NCBI RefSeq assembly: GCF_012978815.1
Contig: NZ_LIWR01000008.1
Location: 1 to 64,000 of the forward strand
From: Campylobacter sp. RM16189
Lineage (GTDB): Bacteria; Campylobacterota; Campylobacteria; Campylobacterales; Campylobacteraceae
DNA: 64,000 bases
Reading direction: 5' to 3'
Part shown: positions 34,555 through 43,803 of the stretch, one piece after another
Position numbering within the stretch: the first letter of the stretch is position 1
Layout: every line of letters starts with the position of its first letter
The notes under the pieces: generated by a model
Told to the model about the DNA's origin: nothing
The model's input: only the letters and a program-made list of their open reading frames with translations
Databases searched by the model: none
Translations under genes and position numbers: made by a program

Positions 34555-35130
34555 ATGCAAATAAATTCCGTATCAAATAATTTCAGTTTTTATGGCTTTA
34601 ATCAAAACGAAAATACATCTAAATTTAGGGATTCGGTTTCAAATTTAAGTGCTATACAGATTACAAATGGCTATTTTTCTGATTTTCAGAACAAGGCTTT
34701 TGAACAGAGTGGCTTAAATTTCAGTATACAGTCAGCAGTGGATTTTGGCTTTTTCAATGAAGTAGCAAAAAGCCCTCAAAGACTAGAGAATATCTTAAAA
34801 AATATCGACTATAAGTCTATCGGTTATTTTGGTAAGGATATATCTTCTTTATCGCAAAATGAAGCTAGCGATCTTGTGAGTGAGAATGGATTTTTTGGTA
34901 TCACAAATACAGCAAACAGAATAGCTGATTTTGTGATAAATGGCTCCGGAGGAGATCTTGAAAAGCTTCAAATCGGGAAAGAAGGCGTATTGAATGGTTT
35001 TAAAGAAGCTGAGCGTATGTGGGGAGATAAACTTCCTGAAATTTCTCAGCAAACCATCCAAAAAACTTTGGCTGCTATAGATCAGCAGATTGCCAAATTG
35101 GGCGGCAATGTACTTAATGTCCAGGCTTAG
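34555..35130 (+). CDS. Hypothetical protein with a Ser/Asn-rich N-terminus (labelled Hyd-4 component G in relatives)
   Basis: 191 aa, AAGGAGAAGTT start. No cleavable signal. The N-terminal half is low-complexity (NSVSNNFSFYGFNQNENTSKF). The C-terminal ~50 residues form a compact helical unit (GVLNGFKEAERMWGDKLPEISQQTIQKTLAAIDQQIAKLGGN) found in flagellar-exported or surface proteins. I recall relatives being labelled hydrogenase-4 component G, a label I consider unproven. Overlaps the following lipoprotein gene. Confidence 0.55.
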   Translation: MQINSVSNNFSFYGFNQNENTSKFRDSVSNLSAIQITNGYFSDFQNKAFEQSGLNFSIQSAVDFGFFNEVAKSPQRLENILKNIDYKSIGYFGKDISSLSQNEASDLVSENGFFGITNTANRIADFVINGSGGDLEKLQIGKEGVLNGFKEAERMWGDKLPEISQQTIQKTLAAIDQQIAKLGGNVLNVQA

Positions 35131-35575
35131 CCTTGTATCGATTCTGATTTTACCTGTATTTTTTGGAGGATGCACACAGTTTTTTTCTTTTACAAAAACT
35201 ATTCCGCCAAAACAAGCAGAAAAGCAAAATCCTATTTTGACCAAAGAGCGGATGATAAAGGGCTTCATAAGCGATCTCGTATATTCCGAATCAGGCTGGT
35301 GCTATACTATAAATAGTATTGATACCTCAAATAATAAGCTTGAAAGCGGTGTATTTTGTGGCGATAGTCATGAGTTCTCTTACGGAGATCTTGTTTATAC
35401 AATTATTATAGATAATAGGATAAAAAAGATGTTTCTTCTACAAAAAGAGTATGTAAAAGCAGAAACTAAATATAAAAAATTGGATTCTATAGGGTTGAAA
35501 AAACCTATACTAAAGCGTTATAACAAGAAAAAGATAACCGAAGTGCCTAAATCAGAGCAAATCAGATTTGATTAG
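35117..35575 (+). CDS. Small lipoprotein
   Basis: 152 aa from ATG 35117. This start is preferred over ATG 35090 because it leaves a classical lipoprotein signal ending in the lipobox FFGGC (Cys about 19) and only a 14-nt overlap with the preceding gene. The mature part has a beta-rich domain (GFISDLVYSESGWCYTINSID ... GVFCGDSHEFSYGDLVYTIIID) with two Cys and a basic tail. Family not recognised. The ribosome site is weak, suggesting coupling to the upstream gene. Confidence 0.65.
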   Translation: MSRLSLVSILILPVFFGGCTQFFSFTKTIPPKQAEKQNPILTKERMIKGFISDLVYSESGWCYTINSIDTSNNKLESGVFCGDSHEFSYGDLVYTIIIDNRIKKMFLLQKEYVKAETKYKKLDSIGLKKPILKRYNKKKITEVPKSEQIRFD

Positions 35576-35978
35576 CCATTGATTTACCGAAGTAATTTAT
35601 AATTCTTTCAAGCAATCAAAGTTAGAACTCCTTTTAAGGGGGCGAGACAAAGCTCCCTTTTTTATTATTCTCAGTTACTTTTTGTAATTTTTTTGTTTTT
35701 ATTTTTTAAAATTTTAAATTTTTTTGTAAATTTAGACCATTTTTTAGGTTGTTTTTTTAAGAAAAAAGTCTTCAAAACTCATTATTATAAAATTAATTAT
35801 CAAAAATTAATATTTTATTTTGTAATAAAATGCTTTACATAAGCCTATTTTAGGGATTAAATACACATTATAATACAAAACTTAATTAACAACTTTTTTA
35901 TAAAATAGTTTAAGTTATTTTGCATTTCATTTATGTTAATATTGCCACTATAAACAATTTTAATTCAAAGGGGTTTAA
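35576..35978 (+). other. Intergenic region before porin 1, with terminator
   Basis: About 400 nt without a gene. AAGGGGGC / GCTCCCTT (35636-35643 / 35651-35658) followed by TTTTTTATT is a terminator for the lipoprotein unit. The rest is AT-rich; CACTATAAAC at about 35945 is a possible -10 for porin 1, which has AAGGGG at its ribosome site. Confidence 0.5.
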
Positions 35979-37166
35979 ATGAAATTGACTAAAATTAGTT
36001 TAGCGGCTTTGGTTGCTTTAGGTGCTTTCTCAAGCGTTGCAAGTGCAACTCCACTTGAAGATGCTATTAAAAATGTAGATCTTTCAGGATATGCAAGATA
36101 TAGATATACAAACGATTTAACAGACAATAACGGCAAAAAAGATGATAACGGAAGACATCAGTTTAAATCTATATTCTCTTTTAAAGCCGCACTTGACGAT
36201 AATTTCTTTGGTGTTTTAAGCCTAAGATATGCTTCTAATGATAGTAGTTCAGGATATGCTAATACTGCCGATATAACAGACACAGAAAGCACTTTTGGAG
36301 TTCAGGAATTCTATCTTGGATACAAAGTTGGCAATACTACTGTGGCAGCTGGTAAGCAAGTAATGGGAACATACTTTACAGACGATTTGGCTGGCACAGG
36401 TATAAAAATTATGAACTCTGATATACAAGGTTTAACACTTGCTGCTGTTGCATTTGATGCGATTGAGACAGGTGGAGACTTTGATGGTAACTTAAAAAAT
36501 ACACTTCCTGAAGTTCCAAATGTTTATGGTTTAGCAGCAATGGGCAACTATGATCCATTTAGTTTTAAACTATGGTATGCCAGTCTTGAAAATATAGCTA
36601 ATCTATACGCTGCAGATGCTGGTCTAAAATTTGATTTAGGGGCTGCAAAACTAGGATTCCAAGGACAATATGTACAAAATTCTGCAAAAGACAACACATA
36701 TTCTGATGGTAAATTCTATGCATTAAAAGGCGATGCTGACTTTTTTGGATTTAATGTAAATTTAGGTTATATAAACTTTGAATCAGATGATGCCAATAAA
36801 GTATCTTTCGTAACAATAGAGGATAATGGCAAATTAATCAATCCTGCAAAACTTCTAAATTCTGTAATGAACAGTGGTAAGCAATACTACAACAATATCC
36901 AAGATGAAAACAAATATTGGTTCTTAGGACTAGGATATAAGATGGATAAAGTTTCTTTGTATGCGAACTATATTGATGGCGAAGGCTTTAGTCACGCCAA
37001 AGGATTTGGTAAAGATGCTGACAGAAAAGAGTGGAATGCCGGCGGTGCTTACAGATATAGCAAAAAACTTGTATTCTCAGGATTCTATGCGGCAGCTAAA
37101 GAAGAAAAAAATAACCTAACAAGCAAGAGAGATAGAATTAGATTTGAAACTAGATGGAATTTCTAA
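35979..37166 (+). CDS. Major outer membrane porin (MomP-like), porin 1
   Basis: 395 aa. Signal peptide MKLTKISLAALVALGAFSSVASA. The mature protein is a Campylobacter-type beta-barrel with alternating amphipathic strands and a C-terminal aromatic (ETRWNF). Forms the general diffusion pore. It shares its signal peptide and first ~37 residues exactly with porin 2 at 38008, and the two genes bracket a cytochrome c. Own promoter and terminator, so independently expressed. Confidence 0.9.
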   Translation: MKLTKISLAALVALGAFSSVASATPLEDAIKNVDLSGYARYRYTNDLTDNNGKKDDNGRHQFKSIFSFKAALDDNFFGVLSLRYASNDSSSGYANTADITDTESTFGVQEFYLGYKVGNTTVAAGKQVMGTYFTDDLAGTGIKIMNSDIQGLTLAAVAFDAIETGGDFDGNLKNTLPEVPNVYGLAAMGNYDPFSFKLWYASLENIANLYAADAGLKFDLGAAKLGFQGQYVQNSAKDNTYSDGKFYALKGDADFFGFNVNLGYINFESDDANKVSFVTIEDNGKLINPAKLLNSVMNSGKQYYNNIQDENKYWFLGLGYKMDKVSLYANYIDGEGFSHAKGFGKDADRKEWNAGGAYRYSKKLVFSGFYAAAKEEKNNLTSKRDRIRFETRWNF

Positions 37167-37198
37167 TTTAGAGTCTATATTTTAAAATATGATATAAT

Positions 37199-37230
37199 CC
37201 CAAGTAAGAATTTCTTGCTTGGGATTTTTA
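37199..37230 (+). terminator. Terminator of porin 1
   Basis: CCCAAGTAA / TTGCTTGGG stem (one G.U pair possible) then GATTTTTAAA. A -10-like GATATAAT just precedes it and could serve the cytochrome c gene. Confidence 0.7.
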
Positions 37231-37251
37231 AATTTAAAACAAAGGGTTTTA

Positions 37252-37815
37252 ATGAATTGGTATAAAATTTCATTTTTGGCATGTTTTATTTCTATTTTTG
37301 GCCTGAATGCAGATGAGCCAAGCTATATATTTGAAGCTAAAGGCGAATTTGCGAAAGAGCTAAAAGCTCTTGTTGAAAAATATTCCAAAGATGAAAATAT
37401 AAGTATAAATGTTTATGAAAAATCTAAAGAGCAAGATAGGAGCGGTAGGTTTTTAAATATAGGTATCGATAGCAATAAAAAATATAGTCTAGAAAAGGGA
37501 AAGGAATTATATACTAAAAATTGTGCTAGATGTCACGGAGAGAACGGAGAAAAAAGAGCCTCTTACGGATCTGAAAAACTTACAAAACTATCTGCTGATG
37601 ATATAGAAGTTGCGTTTTCTGGTTATCTAAACGATCCTTCTTACGGTGGTAGCACTAGGGATATAATGAAGTCTATTGCCGCAACAACTACATATAATGA
37701 ACTTGGAGATATTATTGTATTTTTAAAAGGTGTTGATGCTTTAAAATATAAGCATAGCCAAGATGAAAATACAGATGTCGCAACTACTCCTAACCAAGGT
37801 AGCTATTTAAGATAA
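37252..37815 (+). CDS. Periplasmic cytochrome c
   Basis: 187 aa from ATG 37252 (AAAGGG upstream); an in-frame TTG at 37219 lies inside the porin terminator and is unlikely. Signal peptide MNWYKISFLACFISIFGLNA. One heme motif CARCH about 95-99, with downstream Met ligand candidates. A class I-type cytochrome domain (SLEKGKELYTKNCARCHGENGEKR ... DIIVFLKG). Electron carrier in the periplasm; partner unknown. It sits between two porins. Confidence 0.85.
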   Translation: MNWYKISFLACFISIFGLNADEPSYIFEAKGEFAKELKALVEKYSKDENISINVYEKSKEQDRSGRFLNIGIDSNKKYSLEKGKELYTKNCARCHGENGEKRASYGSEKLTKLSADDIEVAFSGYLNDPSYGGSTRDIMKSIAATTTYNELGDIIVFLKGVDALKYKHSQDENTDVATTPNQGSYLR

Positions 37816-37845
37816 ATTCTTTTAAAATTATACATTTAATGTTAA

Positions 37846-37877
37846 TATTTTATATGGTATTAATACCATATAAAATA
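37846..37877 (+). repeat. 32-bp perfect palindrome between cytochrome c and porin 2
   Basis: A self-complementary sequence centred at 37861/37862 (arms read TATTTTATATGGTATT toward the centre). It may be a bidirectional terminator of the cytochrome gene or a regulator site for porin 2; it lacks a strong T-run on the right. Confidence 0.6.
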
Positions 37878-38007
37878 AATGTTATTTTAAAATACCTGTT
37901 TTTAGTAAATGATTGGTAATTTTTTTAAATTTTTTTATCAAATTTAAGTTATTAAAATGAATTTTTATGATAATATGTGTCATATTTTAAATTTTAAAGG
38001 AGTTTAA

Positions 38008-39165
38008 ATGAAATTAACAAAGATTAGCTTGGCAGCTTTGGTTGCTTTAGGTGCTTTCTCAAGCGTTGCAAGTGCAACTCCGCTTGAAGATGCTATTAAA
38101 AATGTAGATCTTTCGGGATTTGCAAGATATAGATACACTAATGAAAAAACTACTCCTGCAGTAGGAGATAAAGAGACTGATGCCGGACATCAATTTAAAA
38201 TGCTTACAACTTTCAAGGCAGCACTTGATGATAACCTCTTTGGCGTTTTGGGTTTGAGATATAGCACTACTGATGGTTCTGGATCAACAAACGGAGACAG
38301 GACAGACACAACCGATACTTTTAGAGTTAATGAATTCTACCTTGGCTATAAAAGAGATAACACAACAGTAACTCTTGGTAAGCAGATAATCGGTTCATAC
38401 TTTACAGATGACGAGGCTGGAACCGGTATTAAAGTCATAAACACAGACATTAAAGGTCTAACACTTGCGGCTATAGCATTCGATGCACTTGAATATAGCG
38501 GTGAAACAGACTCTGCTATACCACAAGTTGCTTTTAGCAACAACCTTTATGGTGTAGCTGCTATAGGTTCTTACGATCCTGTAAATTTCCAACTATGGTA
38601 TGCAATGCTTGTTGATGTTGCGAATGCTATAGCTGCCGATGTTTCATTTGGCTTTGATATTAGCGATGATGTCAATTTGGGTCTTCAAGCTCAATATGGA
38701 AATGTTGATGTAGATGATAAAGTATCAGCCTTGTATAAAGATACAAACTTTTATGCGACAGAGGCAGCTGCAAGTATTTTTGGCGTAGATCTTTCATTGG
38801 GATATATAGGCTGGAAAGTTAAAGATAAAGCAAAAGGTTTCTCAACACTTGAAGATCAAGGTTCATTTATAAGTTACGGAGAGCAGACTTTTGATTATAC
38901 CGATCTTGAAGGAAGAGGTAATTTCTGGTTTGCTACTGCCGGCTATGGATTTGGTGATTTTGGTATAGCTGCTGAGTATATCAAAGGTGACATAAAAGAC
39001 GATGCCGATAAAAAAACAAAAATGGAAGAGTATGTGGGAAGATTCTCATATGACTATAGTTCTAAGCTAGTATTTGAGAGCTGGTATTCACATGCAAAAG
39101 CTAAAGTTGATTCAAGTAAAACAAAAAGTGATGCCTTTAGATTTGAGGCTAAATACTCATTCTAA
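38008..39165 (+). CDS. Major outer membrane porin (MomP-like), porin 2
   Basis: 385 aa, AAAGGAG start. Signal peptide and first mature residues identical to porin 1. A stretch of over 40 identical nucleotides (38029-38073 region) links the two genes, while loops differ greatly. C-terminal aromatic KYSF completes the barrel. Probably a paralog arisen by duplication with loop divergence. Terminated by a hairpin at 39176. Confidence 0.9.
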   Translation: MKLTKISLAALVALGAFSSVASATPLEDAIKNVDLSGFARYRYTNEKTTPAVGDKETDAGHQFKMLTTFKAALDDNLFGVLGLRYSTTDGSGSTNGDRTDTTDTFRVNEFYLGYKRDNTTVTLGKQIIGSYFTDDEAGTGIKVINTDIKGLTLAAIAFDALEYSGETDSAIPQVAFSNNLYGVAAIGSYDPVNFQLWYAMLVDVANAIAADVSFGFDISDDVNLGLQAQYGNVDVDDKVSALYKDTNFYATEAAASIFGVDLSLGYIGWKVKDKAKGFSTLEDQGSFISYGEQTFDYTDLEGRGNFWFATAGYGFGDFGIAAEYIKGDIKDDADKKTKMEEYVGRFSYDYSSKLVFESWYSHAKAKVDSSKTKSDAFRFEAKYSF

Positions 39166-39175
39166 TGATTCTAAT

Positions 39176-39201
39176 ATTCTGGGCGATTTTTCGCTCAGAA
39201 T
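39176..39201 (+). terminator. Terminator of porin 2
   Basis: ATTCTGGGCGA (39176-39186) / TCGCTCAGAAT (39191-39201), loop TTTT, one G.U pair. Confidence 0.75.
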
Positions 39202-39299
39202 AAATTTCTAATACACACAAATAAAATATAAAAATTTTAAACAAGTAGTAGTAAGATTAAAAATGATAGAGCGAAAGCTTCCGCCCTATCGGAGGAAAA

Positions 39300-39731
39300 T
39301 TACGCAAGTGTTGCGTTAAGCATCCATATGGCTTTTTCGTATTTTGCTATATTGTCTTCAGCTATAGCTACAGTAGTGCTATCGTCTTCTGCAACTTCTG
39401 CAAGCTTTTTTAATTCAGCCAGAAGGTGCTCATACTCTGCTAAAATTCCCTTTAGAACTTCTATCGGAGTATAGCTGTCTTTGCCTGCAGGCTTGATATG
39501 AGATAGTTTGTTTAACTCTTCAGGTTTTGTTATAGCTTTTCCGCCTAGTTGGATAGCTCTTTCTGCTACTTCATCGAAAAGTTCCGCTAATTCGTTATAA
39601 GCTTTTTCTGTGTATTCGTGAATGCTAAAAAATTGAATACCTTTAACATTCCAGTGATAGTCATGAAATTTGATAAATAACGCATGAGCGTCAGCCTGAA
39701 TTTGGTTTAGTTGTTGAATTACTTTTGACAT
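39300..39731 (-). CDS. dps: Dps-family ferritin
   Basis: 143 aa, AAAGGAGACAAT-ATG start. Four-helix Dps fold with the inter-subunit ferroxidase residues ([10 protein letters not shown] ... [22 protein letters not shown]). Dodecameric iron-storage and oxidative-stress protein. A perfect 9-3-9 inverted repeat upstream looks like a Fur/PerR site. Confidence 0.93.
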   Translation of the reverse strand: MSKVIQQLNQIQADAHALFIKFHDYHWNVKGIQFFSIHEYTEKAYNELAELFDEVAERAIQLGGKAITKPEELNKLSHIKPAGKDSYTPIEVLKGILAEYEHLLAELKKLAEVAEDDSTTVAIAEDNIAKYEKAIWMLNATLA

Positions 39732-39798
39732 ATTGTCTCCTTTATTTAATTTTTATAGTGAAATTATAGCAAAGAAATCTTAAATAAAAATTATTTCT

Positions 39799-39819
39799 AA
39801 ATAATAAAAATTATTATTT
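39799..39819 (-). promoter_or_regulatory. Fur/PerR-like inverted repeat upstream of dps
   Basis: AAATAATAA-AAA-TTATTATTT, a perfect 9-3-9 dyad ~70 nt before the dps start. It resembles the H. pylori Fur motif TAATAATNATTATTA. Confidence 0.5.
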
Positions 39820-39913
39820 GATATCTAGTTAATTAAATTATACAGCTTATTTGTTAATCAATAGACATTTAATATAATATTTGTTAAGAAAGTTTAGTAT
39901 GAAATTTTAAAAA

Positions 39914-41137
39914 TTATTTTTGAAGCATAGTTTTTAAAATTCTTTTTCCTGCTTCTACTCCGGGTTGATCGTATGTGTTAATTCCTAGCATTATCCCTGT
40001 AGCAGATGTTAAAAGCTCGTAATAATATATGAGATAGCCTGCATGCCACTCATCAAGCCTATCTATGCTTATTAGATCTACGCTTACTCCCTCTTGAATG
40101 AGAGCGTGCGTAGTAGCATCGCATTGTGCATTTATTAGGTCTGATAGGCTAAGGCCATTTGCAAAATTACAGGCTTCAAGGTTGTTTAAATTTATATTTG
40201 GTGTAGTAATTGTCGAGTCATGATCTAAAATTTTTATAAAAGTTACAGTTTTGTCTTTCACGCCATCCATGATCAGCTGTAAAAACGAGTGTTGATCGCG
40301 AGAGCCAATTAGCCCCACAGGTGTTAGTCCGTATCTCTTAAAGCCTTTTTTCTTACCCAAACTTTCCGCCCAGAGCTGGACATACCAGTCGTTAAAGGCT
40401 AAAAATCTATCTGAATAGCTAAAAATAACGTTTATTTTTGCATTTTTATGTGTTGCATAATGATACGCCTTGTGCATTAAAGTATCATCTTTATCATTTA
40501 AAAACTGTTTTTTGCACTCGCTTGCACCTTCAAGTAGAGCCTTTATATCGTATCCGCATAGGCTTAGAGGTACTAGTCCTATCGCACTTAGTACGCTAAA
40601 ACGCCCGCCGACATTTTTAGGGATGTTAAAATAAACTATGTCGTTTTCTTTGGCATAAATTTCAAGCGGTGAATTTGGATCTGTGATGATAAGAAAATTT
40701 TGGCTTAAATTTGAAGGCTTAAATTTGTCCAAAATACATTTAAAAAGCGTGATAGTCTCTATTGTGGTGCCTGATTTTGAGCTTATGATAAATAGAGTAT
40801 CGTTAAATTTTAGTTTATCAAGTAGCTTTTCAAAGCTAAATGGATCAACGTTATCTAAAAAATATAGCTCTTTGCTATCGGGCTTTTTTCTTGACTTGAG
40901 AAGGCATTTTAGAGCCTTAACTCCAAGAGAGCTCCCTCCTATGCCTACTAAAACTATATTTTTTATATCTTTAAATTTATTTTCAAGCTTGTTTATAGAG
41001 GTCAATATATCGCCTCCTAGTTCAGGAAGATGATAATACCCTATATCGCCACTTTCAAACTCCTCATTCATACGTTTCGCATACGATTTTATAGCCGATA
41101 TAGGTGTTTTTTCAAAGAAAAGATTATTTTTTACCAT
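39914..41137 (-). CDS. pgi: Glucose-6-phosphate isomerase
   Basis: 407 aa. Interconverts glucose-6-P and fructose-6-P. Signature segments: GVGGSSLGVKALK, SKSGTTIET, YNVAGGRFSVLSAIGLVPL-like region (NVGGRFSVLS) and GLTPVGLIGSRDQHSFLQL. Overlaps galU by 14 nt, so the two form a sugar-nucleotide unit feeding surface polysaccharide. Slightly shorter than typical Pgi (~550 aa) but normal for Campylobacterota. Confidence 0.93.
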   Translation of the reverse strand: MVKNNLFFEKTPISAIKSYAKRMNEEFESGDIGYYHLPELGGDILTSINKLENKFKDIKNIVLVGIGGSSLGVKALKCLLKSRKKPDSKELYFLDNVDPFSFEKLLDKLKFNDTLFIISSKSGTTIETITLFKCILDKFKPSNLSQNFLIITDPNSPLEIYAKENDIVYFNIPKNVGGRFSVLSAIGLVPLSLCGYDIKALLEGASECKKQFLNDKDDTLMHKAYHYATHKNAKINVIFSYSDRFLAFNDWYVQLWAESLGKKKGFKRYGLTPVGLIGSRDQHSFLQLIMDGVKDKTVTFIKILDHDSTITTPNINLNNLEACNFANGLSLSDLINAQCDATTHALIQEGVSVDLISIDRLDEWHAGYLIYYYELLTSATGIMLGINTYDQPGVEAGKRILKTMLQK

Positions 41138-41957
41138 CTTTATGAAGCTCGTAAAAGAAATTTGTGGCCTCTACAAATCCTGCAACACTTCCGCAGTCAA
41201 AGCGTCTGCCTTTAAATTTATATGCCAGCACCATGCCGTTTTTAGCCTGCTCTTTTAGCGCATCAGTTATTTGAACTTCTCCGTTTTTGCCGGGCTTTGT
41301 TTGCTCCAAAATTGAAAATATATCAGGCGTCAGTATATATCTTCCGATGATGGCTAAATTTGTAGGTGCCTCTTCGACGCTTGGTTTTTCCACCATGTCA
41401 TCAACCATTATAAGGTCATCTTCTATGTATCTGCCGCTTACGATACCGTAGTTGCTTACTTTATCTCTTGGTATTTCCATGACGGCTACGATAGAGCAGC
41501 GATACTTCTCATATATCCTTACCATCTGAGTAAGAACTCCTACACCTTGCTCGTTGATACAAAGATCATCAGCTAAAACAACGCCGAAAGGCTCGTCTCT
41601 GATAAGAGTTTTGCCTGTATGTATCGCATTTCCAAGCCCTCGCATGCTCTCTTGGCGAGTAAATGAAAATGTGCATTTTGCCATCAGATCGCGAATTTCG
41701 GTTAGCAAATACTCTTTATTTGTGCCTGAAATTTGGTGTTCAAGCTCGTAGCTGATGTCAAAATAATCCTCCAGCGCTCGCTTGCCACGACCTGTGATAA
41801 ACGCCATATTTTTCATACCTGCTTCTAGCGCCTCGTCCACTCCATAGTGAATAAGCGGTTTTGTAAGTATCGGAAGCATCTCTTTTGGCAAGGATTTGGT
41901 CGCAGGTAAAAATCTAGTACCGTATCCCGCAGCCGGGAAAAGGCAAGTTTGTATCAT
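41124..41957 (-). CDS. galU: UTP-glucose-1-phosphate uridylyltransferase
   Basis: 277 aa, AAAGGAAATTT-ATG start. Makes UDP-glucose. N-terminal nucleotidyltransferase motif FPAAGYGTRFLPATKSLPKEM, metal/sugar residues VVLADDLC, and GEVQITDALKEQAKNG. Coupled to pgi by overlap. Confidence 0.95.
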   Translation of the reverse strand: MIQTCLFPAAGYGTRFLPATKSLPKEMLPILTKPLIHYGVDEALEAGMKNMAFITGRGKRALEDYFDISYELEHQISGTNKEYLLTEIRDLMAKCTFSFTRQESMRGLGNAIHTGKTLIRDEPFGVVLADDLCINEQGVGVLTQMVRIYEKYRCSIVAVMEIPRDKVSNYGIVSGRYIEDDLIMVDDMVEKPSVEEAPTNLAIIGRYILTPDIFSILEQTKPGKNGEVQITDALKEQAKNGMVLAYKFKGRRFDCGSVAGFVEATNFFYELHKDGKK

Positions 41958-42071
41958 AAATTTCCTTTTTTAAAGATATTTTAACCAAGGCTTACTAAAT
42001 GCGAAATTAAGATAGCTAAATTTGAGTGTAGTTTGCTAAATTTTACAAACAAAGAAGGTGAGGGAGAGGGA

Positions 42072-42584
42072 TTAAACCCCCTTAAATGCAGCTTTTGCGT
42101 TAGCTATATCGGTTTCATCCGGATGGCTTGCAGCAGCAGCCCATCTTGCTTCGCGCTCAGGCGTGATAGGATGAAGCGCTTTATCTCCTGCTTTTGCAGC
42201 CATTTCGCGCATCTGCTCGATAAGTTTTGGATCGATCGCACCTTGGCAGATAAATTCGCGCAAAATTTTATTGCCGTTTTGCTCTAAAATTTCTCTACCG
42301 ACTTCAAGCATCTTTACTCCGTGCTCGCCTTCAGGCTCGGCTCCAAGAGTTATAAAAAGACCTACATTTTTATTTTTAATCTTTTCTTTTATGTAGCGTT
42401 TAAAATGGGCGTCAGGACCGCCCTTATCTACATAAAAGCCAACCGCTACGAAGTCAAATTCGCCCAAATCCTTAACGCACTCATCTTCAAAGCTAACCGC
42501 CTTACATCCGATCTCTTCTGCTATGGCTTCGCCCACTTTGCGCGTATTTCCAGTTAGTGAGCTATAAACTACAACTTTTTTCAT
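42072..42584 (-). CDS. Flavodoxin-like protein of the heme locus
   Basis: 170 aa. Starts with the FMN-phosphate loop SSLTGNTRKVGEAIA typical of flavodoxins; then DFVAVGFYVDKGGPDA and FITLGAEPEGEHG contact the flavin. Overlaps the ChuW/HutW-like gene by 4 nt. In Fusobacterium a flavodoxin-type partner (HmuF) is paired with the radical SAM heme degradase HmuW, so this is likely the reductant. Last gene of the long exbB-to-flavodoxin operon. Confidence 0.85.
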   Translation of the reverse strand: MKKVVVYSSLTGNTRKVGEAIAEEIGCKAVSFEDECVKDLGEFDFVAVGFYVDKGGPDAHFKRYIKEKIKNKNVGLFITLGAEPEGEHGVKMLEVGREILEQNGNKILREFICQGAIDPKLIEQMREMAAKAGDKALHPITPEREARWAAAASHPDETDIANAKAAFKGV

Positions 42585-43801
42585 TCAAAATCCTTTCTTG
42601 CTATTTTTGATATTTCAGCCGCCATAGTATTTCCCCAAAATACTCCTTCAATATTTAAGGTTGCACCATGATCGTTAACTTTCATATAGTCGTGTTTTTC
42701 GCAAAGTTTTAGAAAATCTTTGATCTCTTCAAGAGTAGTAGGCTTTATATATTGACTCATATCGCTAAATTTTACATTTGGATATTGGAAAAGACTCATA
42801 AATTTTCCGAAATTTCTTTGCGTTTCATTTGTCTTTGTGATCATTCTACGCTCTTTATTCATCGCAAACATCGAGTAATTGCCAAGCCTGCCGCCTGCTC
42901 CAAATCCTATAGGAAGAGTATCTTCCCCTTTATGTCCAAGACGGATATATTTATACTTATCTCTATTTTTTCTATTTATCTTTGTGTGTTCTAAAACTTC
43001 GTAATCTCCGCTATCAAGAAGAGAATTTGCAAAAGCGTGATGAAGCTTTTTGTCGGTTTCAAGGCTGTAGTAGTCAGGCGAAATTTCTTTAGATAGAACA
43101 GATCCTTGACTAAACATCAATGAGTAAAAACTAACGCTGTCTATTTTGAGCTCTTTTACTATTCTTGCGTCTTCAAGCACCTCTTCTATCGTTTCGCCAG
43201 GATAATTATATATGATATCGATACAAACAAATTTATCAAAATTATCTCTTATTTGCTTTAATCTCTTAAGTGCTTCTTCTTTATCAAATACCCTATTTAG
43301 AAGCTTTCTGCCATCATCTGAAAAGGTTTGAACTCCAATACTAAAGCGATTTACCCCGAGCTTATCAAGCAGTTTGAGCTTCTTTGGACTTAGGTTGTGC
43401 AACGTGCTTTCAAGGCTAAATTCGCAAGTAGGAGAAATTTTAAAATTCTTATGTATTGCGTTTATTATCGGATCTAAATGCTTCTCCTTTAGCACCGTAG
43501 GAGTTCCGCCGCCAAAATATACAGATTCTATATTTTTGGCTTTCATATATGGAAATTTGCCGAATTTTTCAATTTCGCTTAGTAAAAATTCAGTATAAGT
43601 ATCAAGCTCTCCTTCAAGTTTGCTTCTATTCATCGAGCAAAACGAACAGATATTATCGCAAAACGGTATATGAAAATATATAATACCGTCTTTACGCTCA
43701 GGAGTGCCTTGTAAAAATTCAAAAAGCTCTTCCTCTGTTGCCGGAACAGGCTTGCTTCCGCCTCCTCCAGTATGATGTCCCTTTATACGTTCCTTAAACA
43801 T
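42581..43801 (-). CDS. chuW: Radical SAM anaerobic heme degradase (ChuW/HutW-like)
   Basis: 406 aa. HemN-related radical SAM enzyme with the CxxxCxxC cluster motif CDNICSFC and YFGGGTPTVL SAM region. Proteins of this kind (ChuW, HutW, HmuW) open the heme ring anaerobically (anaerobilin synthase). It is located between tonB and a flavodoxin in the heme-uptake operon, which distinguishes it from the coproporphyrinogen dehydrogenase HemN. Nearby ChuZ would serve when oxygen is present. Confidence 0.82.
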   Translation of the reverse strand: MFKERIKGHHTGGGGSKPVPATEEELFEFLQGTPERKDGIIYFHIPFCDNICSFCSMNRSKLEGELDTYTEFLLSEIEKFGKFPYMKAKNIESVYFGGGTPTVLKEKHLDPIINAIHKNFKISPTCEFSLESTLHNLSPKKLKLLDKLGVNRFSIGVQTFSDDGRKLLNRVFDKEEALKRLKQIRDNFDKFVCIDIIYNYPGETIEEVLEDARIVKELKIDSVSFYSLMFSQGSVLSKEISPDYYSLETDKKLHHAFANSLLDSGDYEVLEHTKINRKNRDKYKYIRLGHKGEDTLPIGFGAGGRLGNYSMFAMNKERRMITKTNETQRNFGKFMSLFQYPNVKFSDMSQYIKPTTLEEIKDFLKLCEKHDYMKVNDHGATLNIEGVFWGNTMAAEISKIARKDFE

Positions 43802-43803
43802 TT

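Noticed and set aside
42581..43801. HemN coproporphyrinogen dehydrogenase
   Set aside because: Operon context with heme uptake genes and a flavodoxin fits the ChuW/HutW heme-degradation group better.
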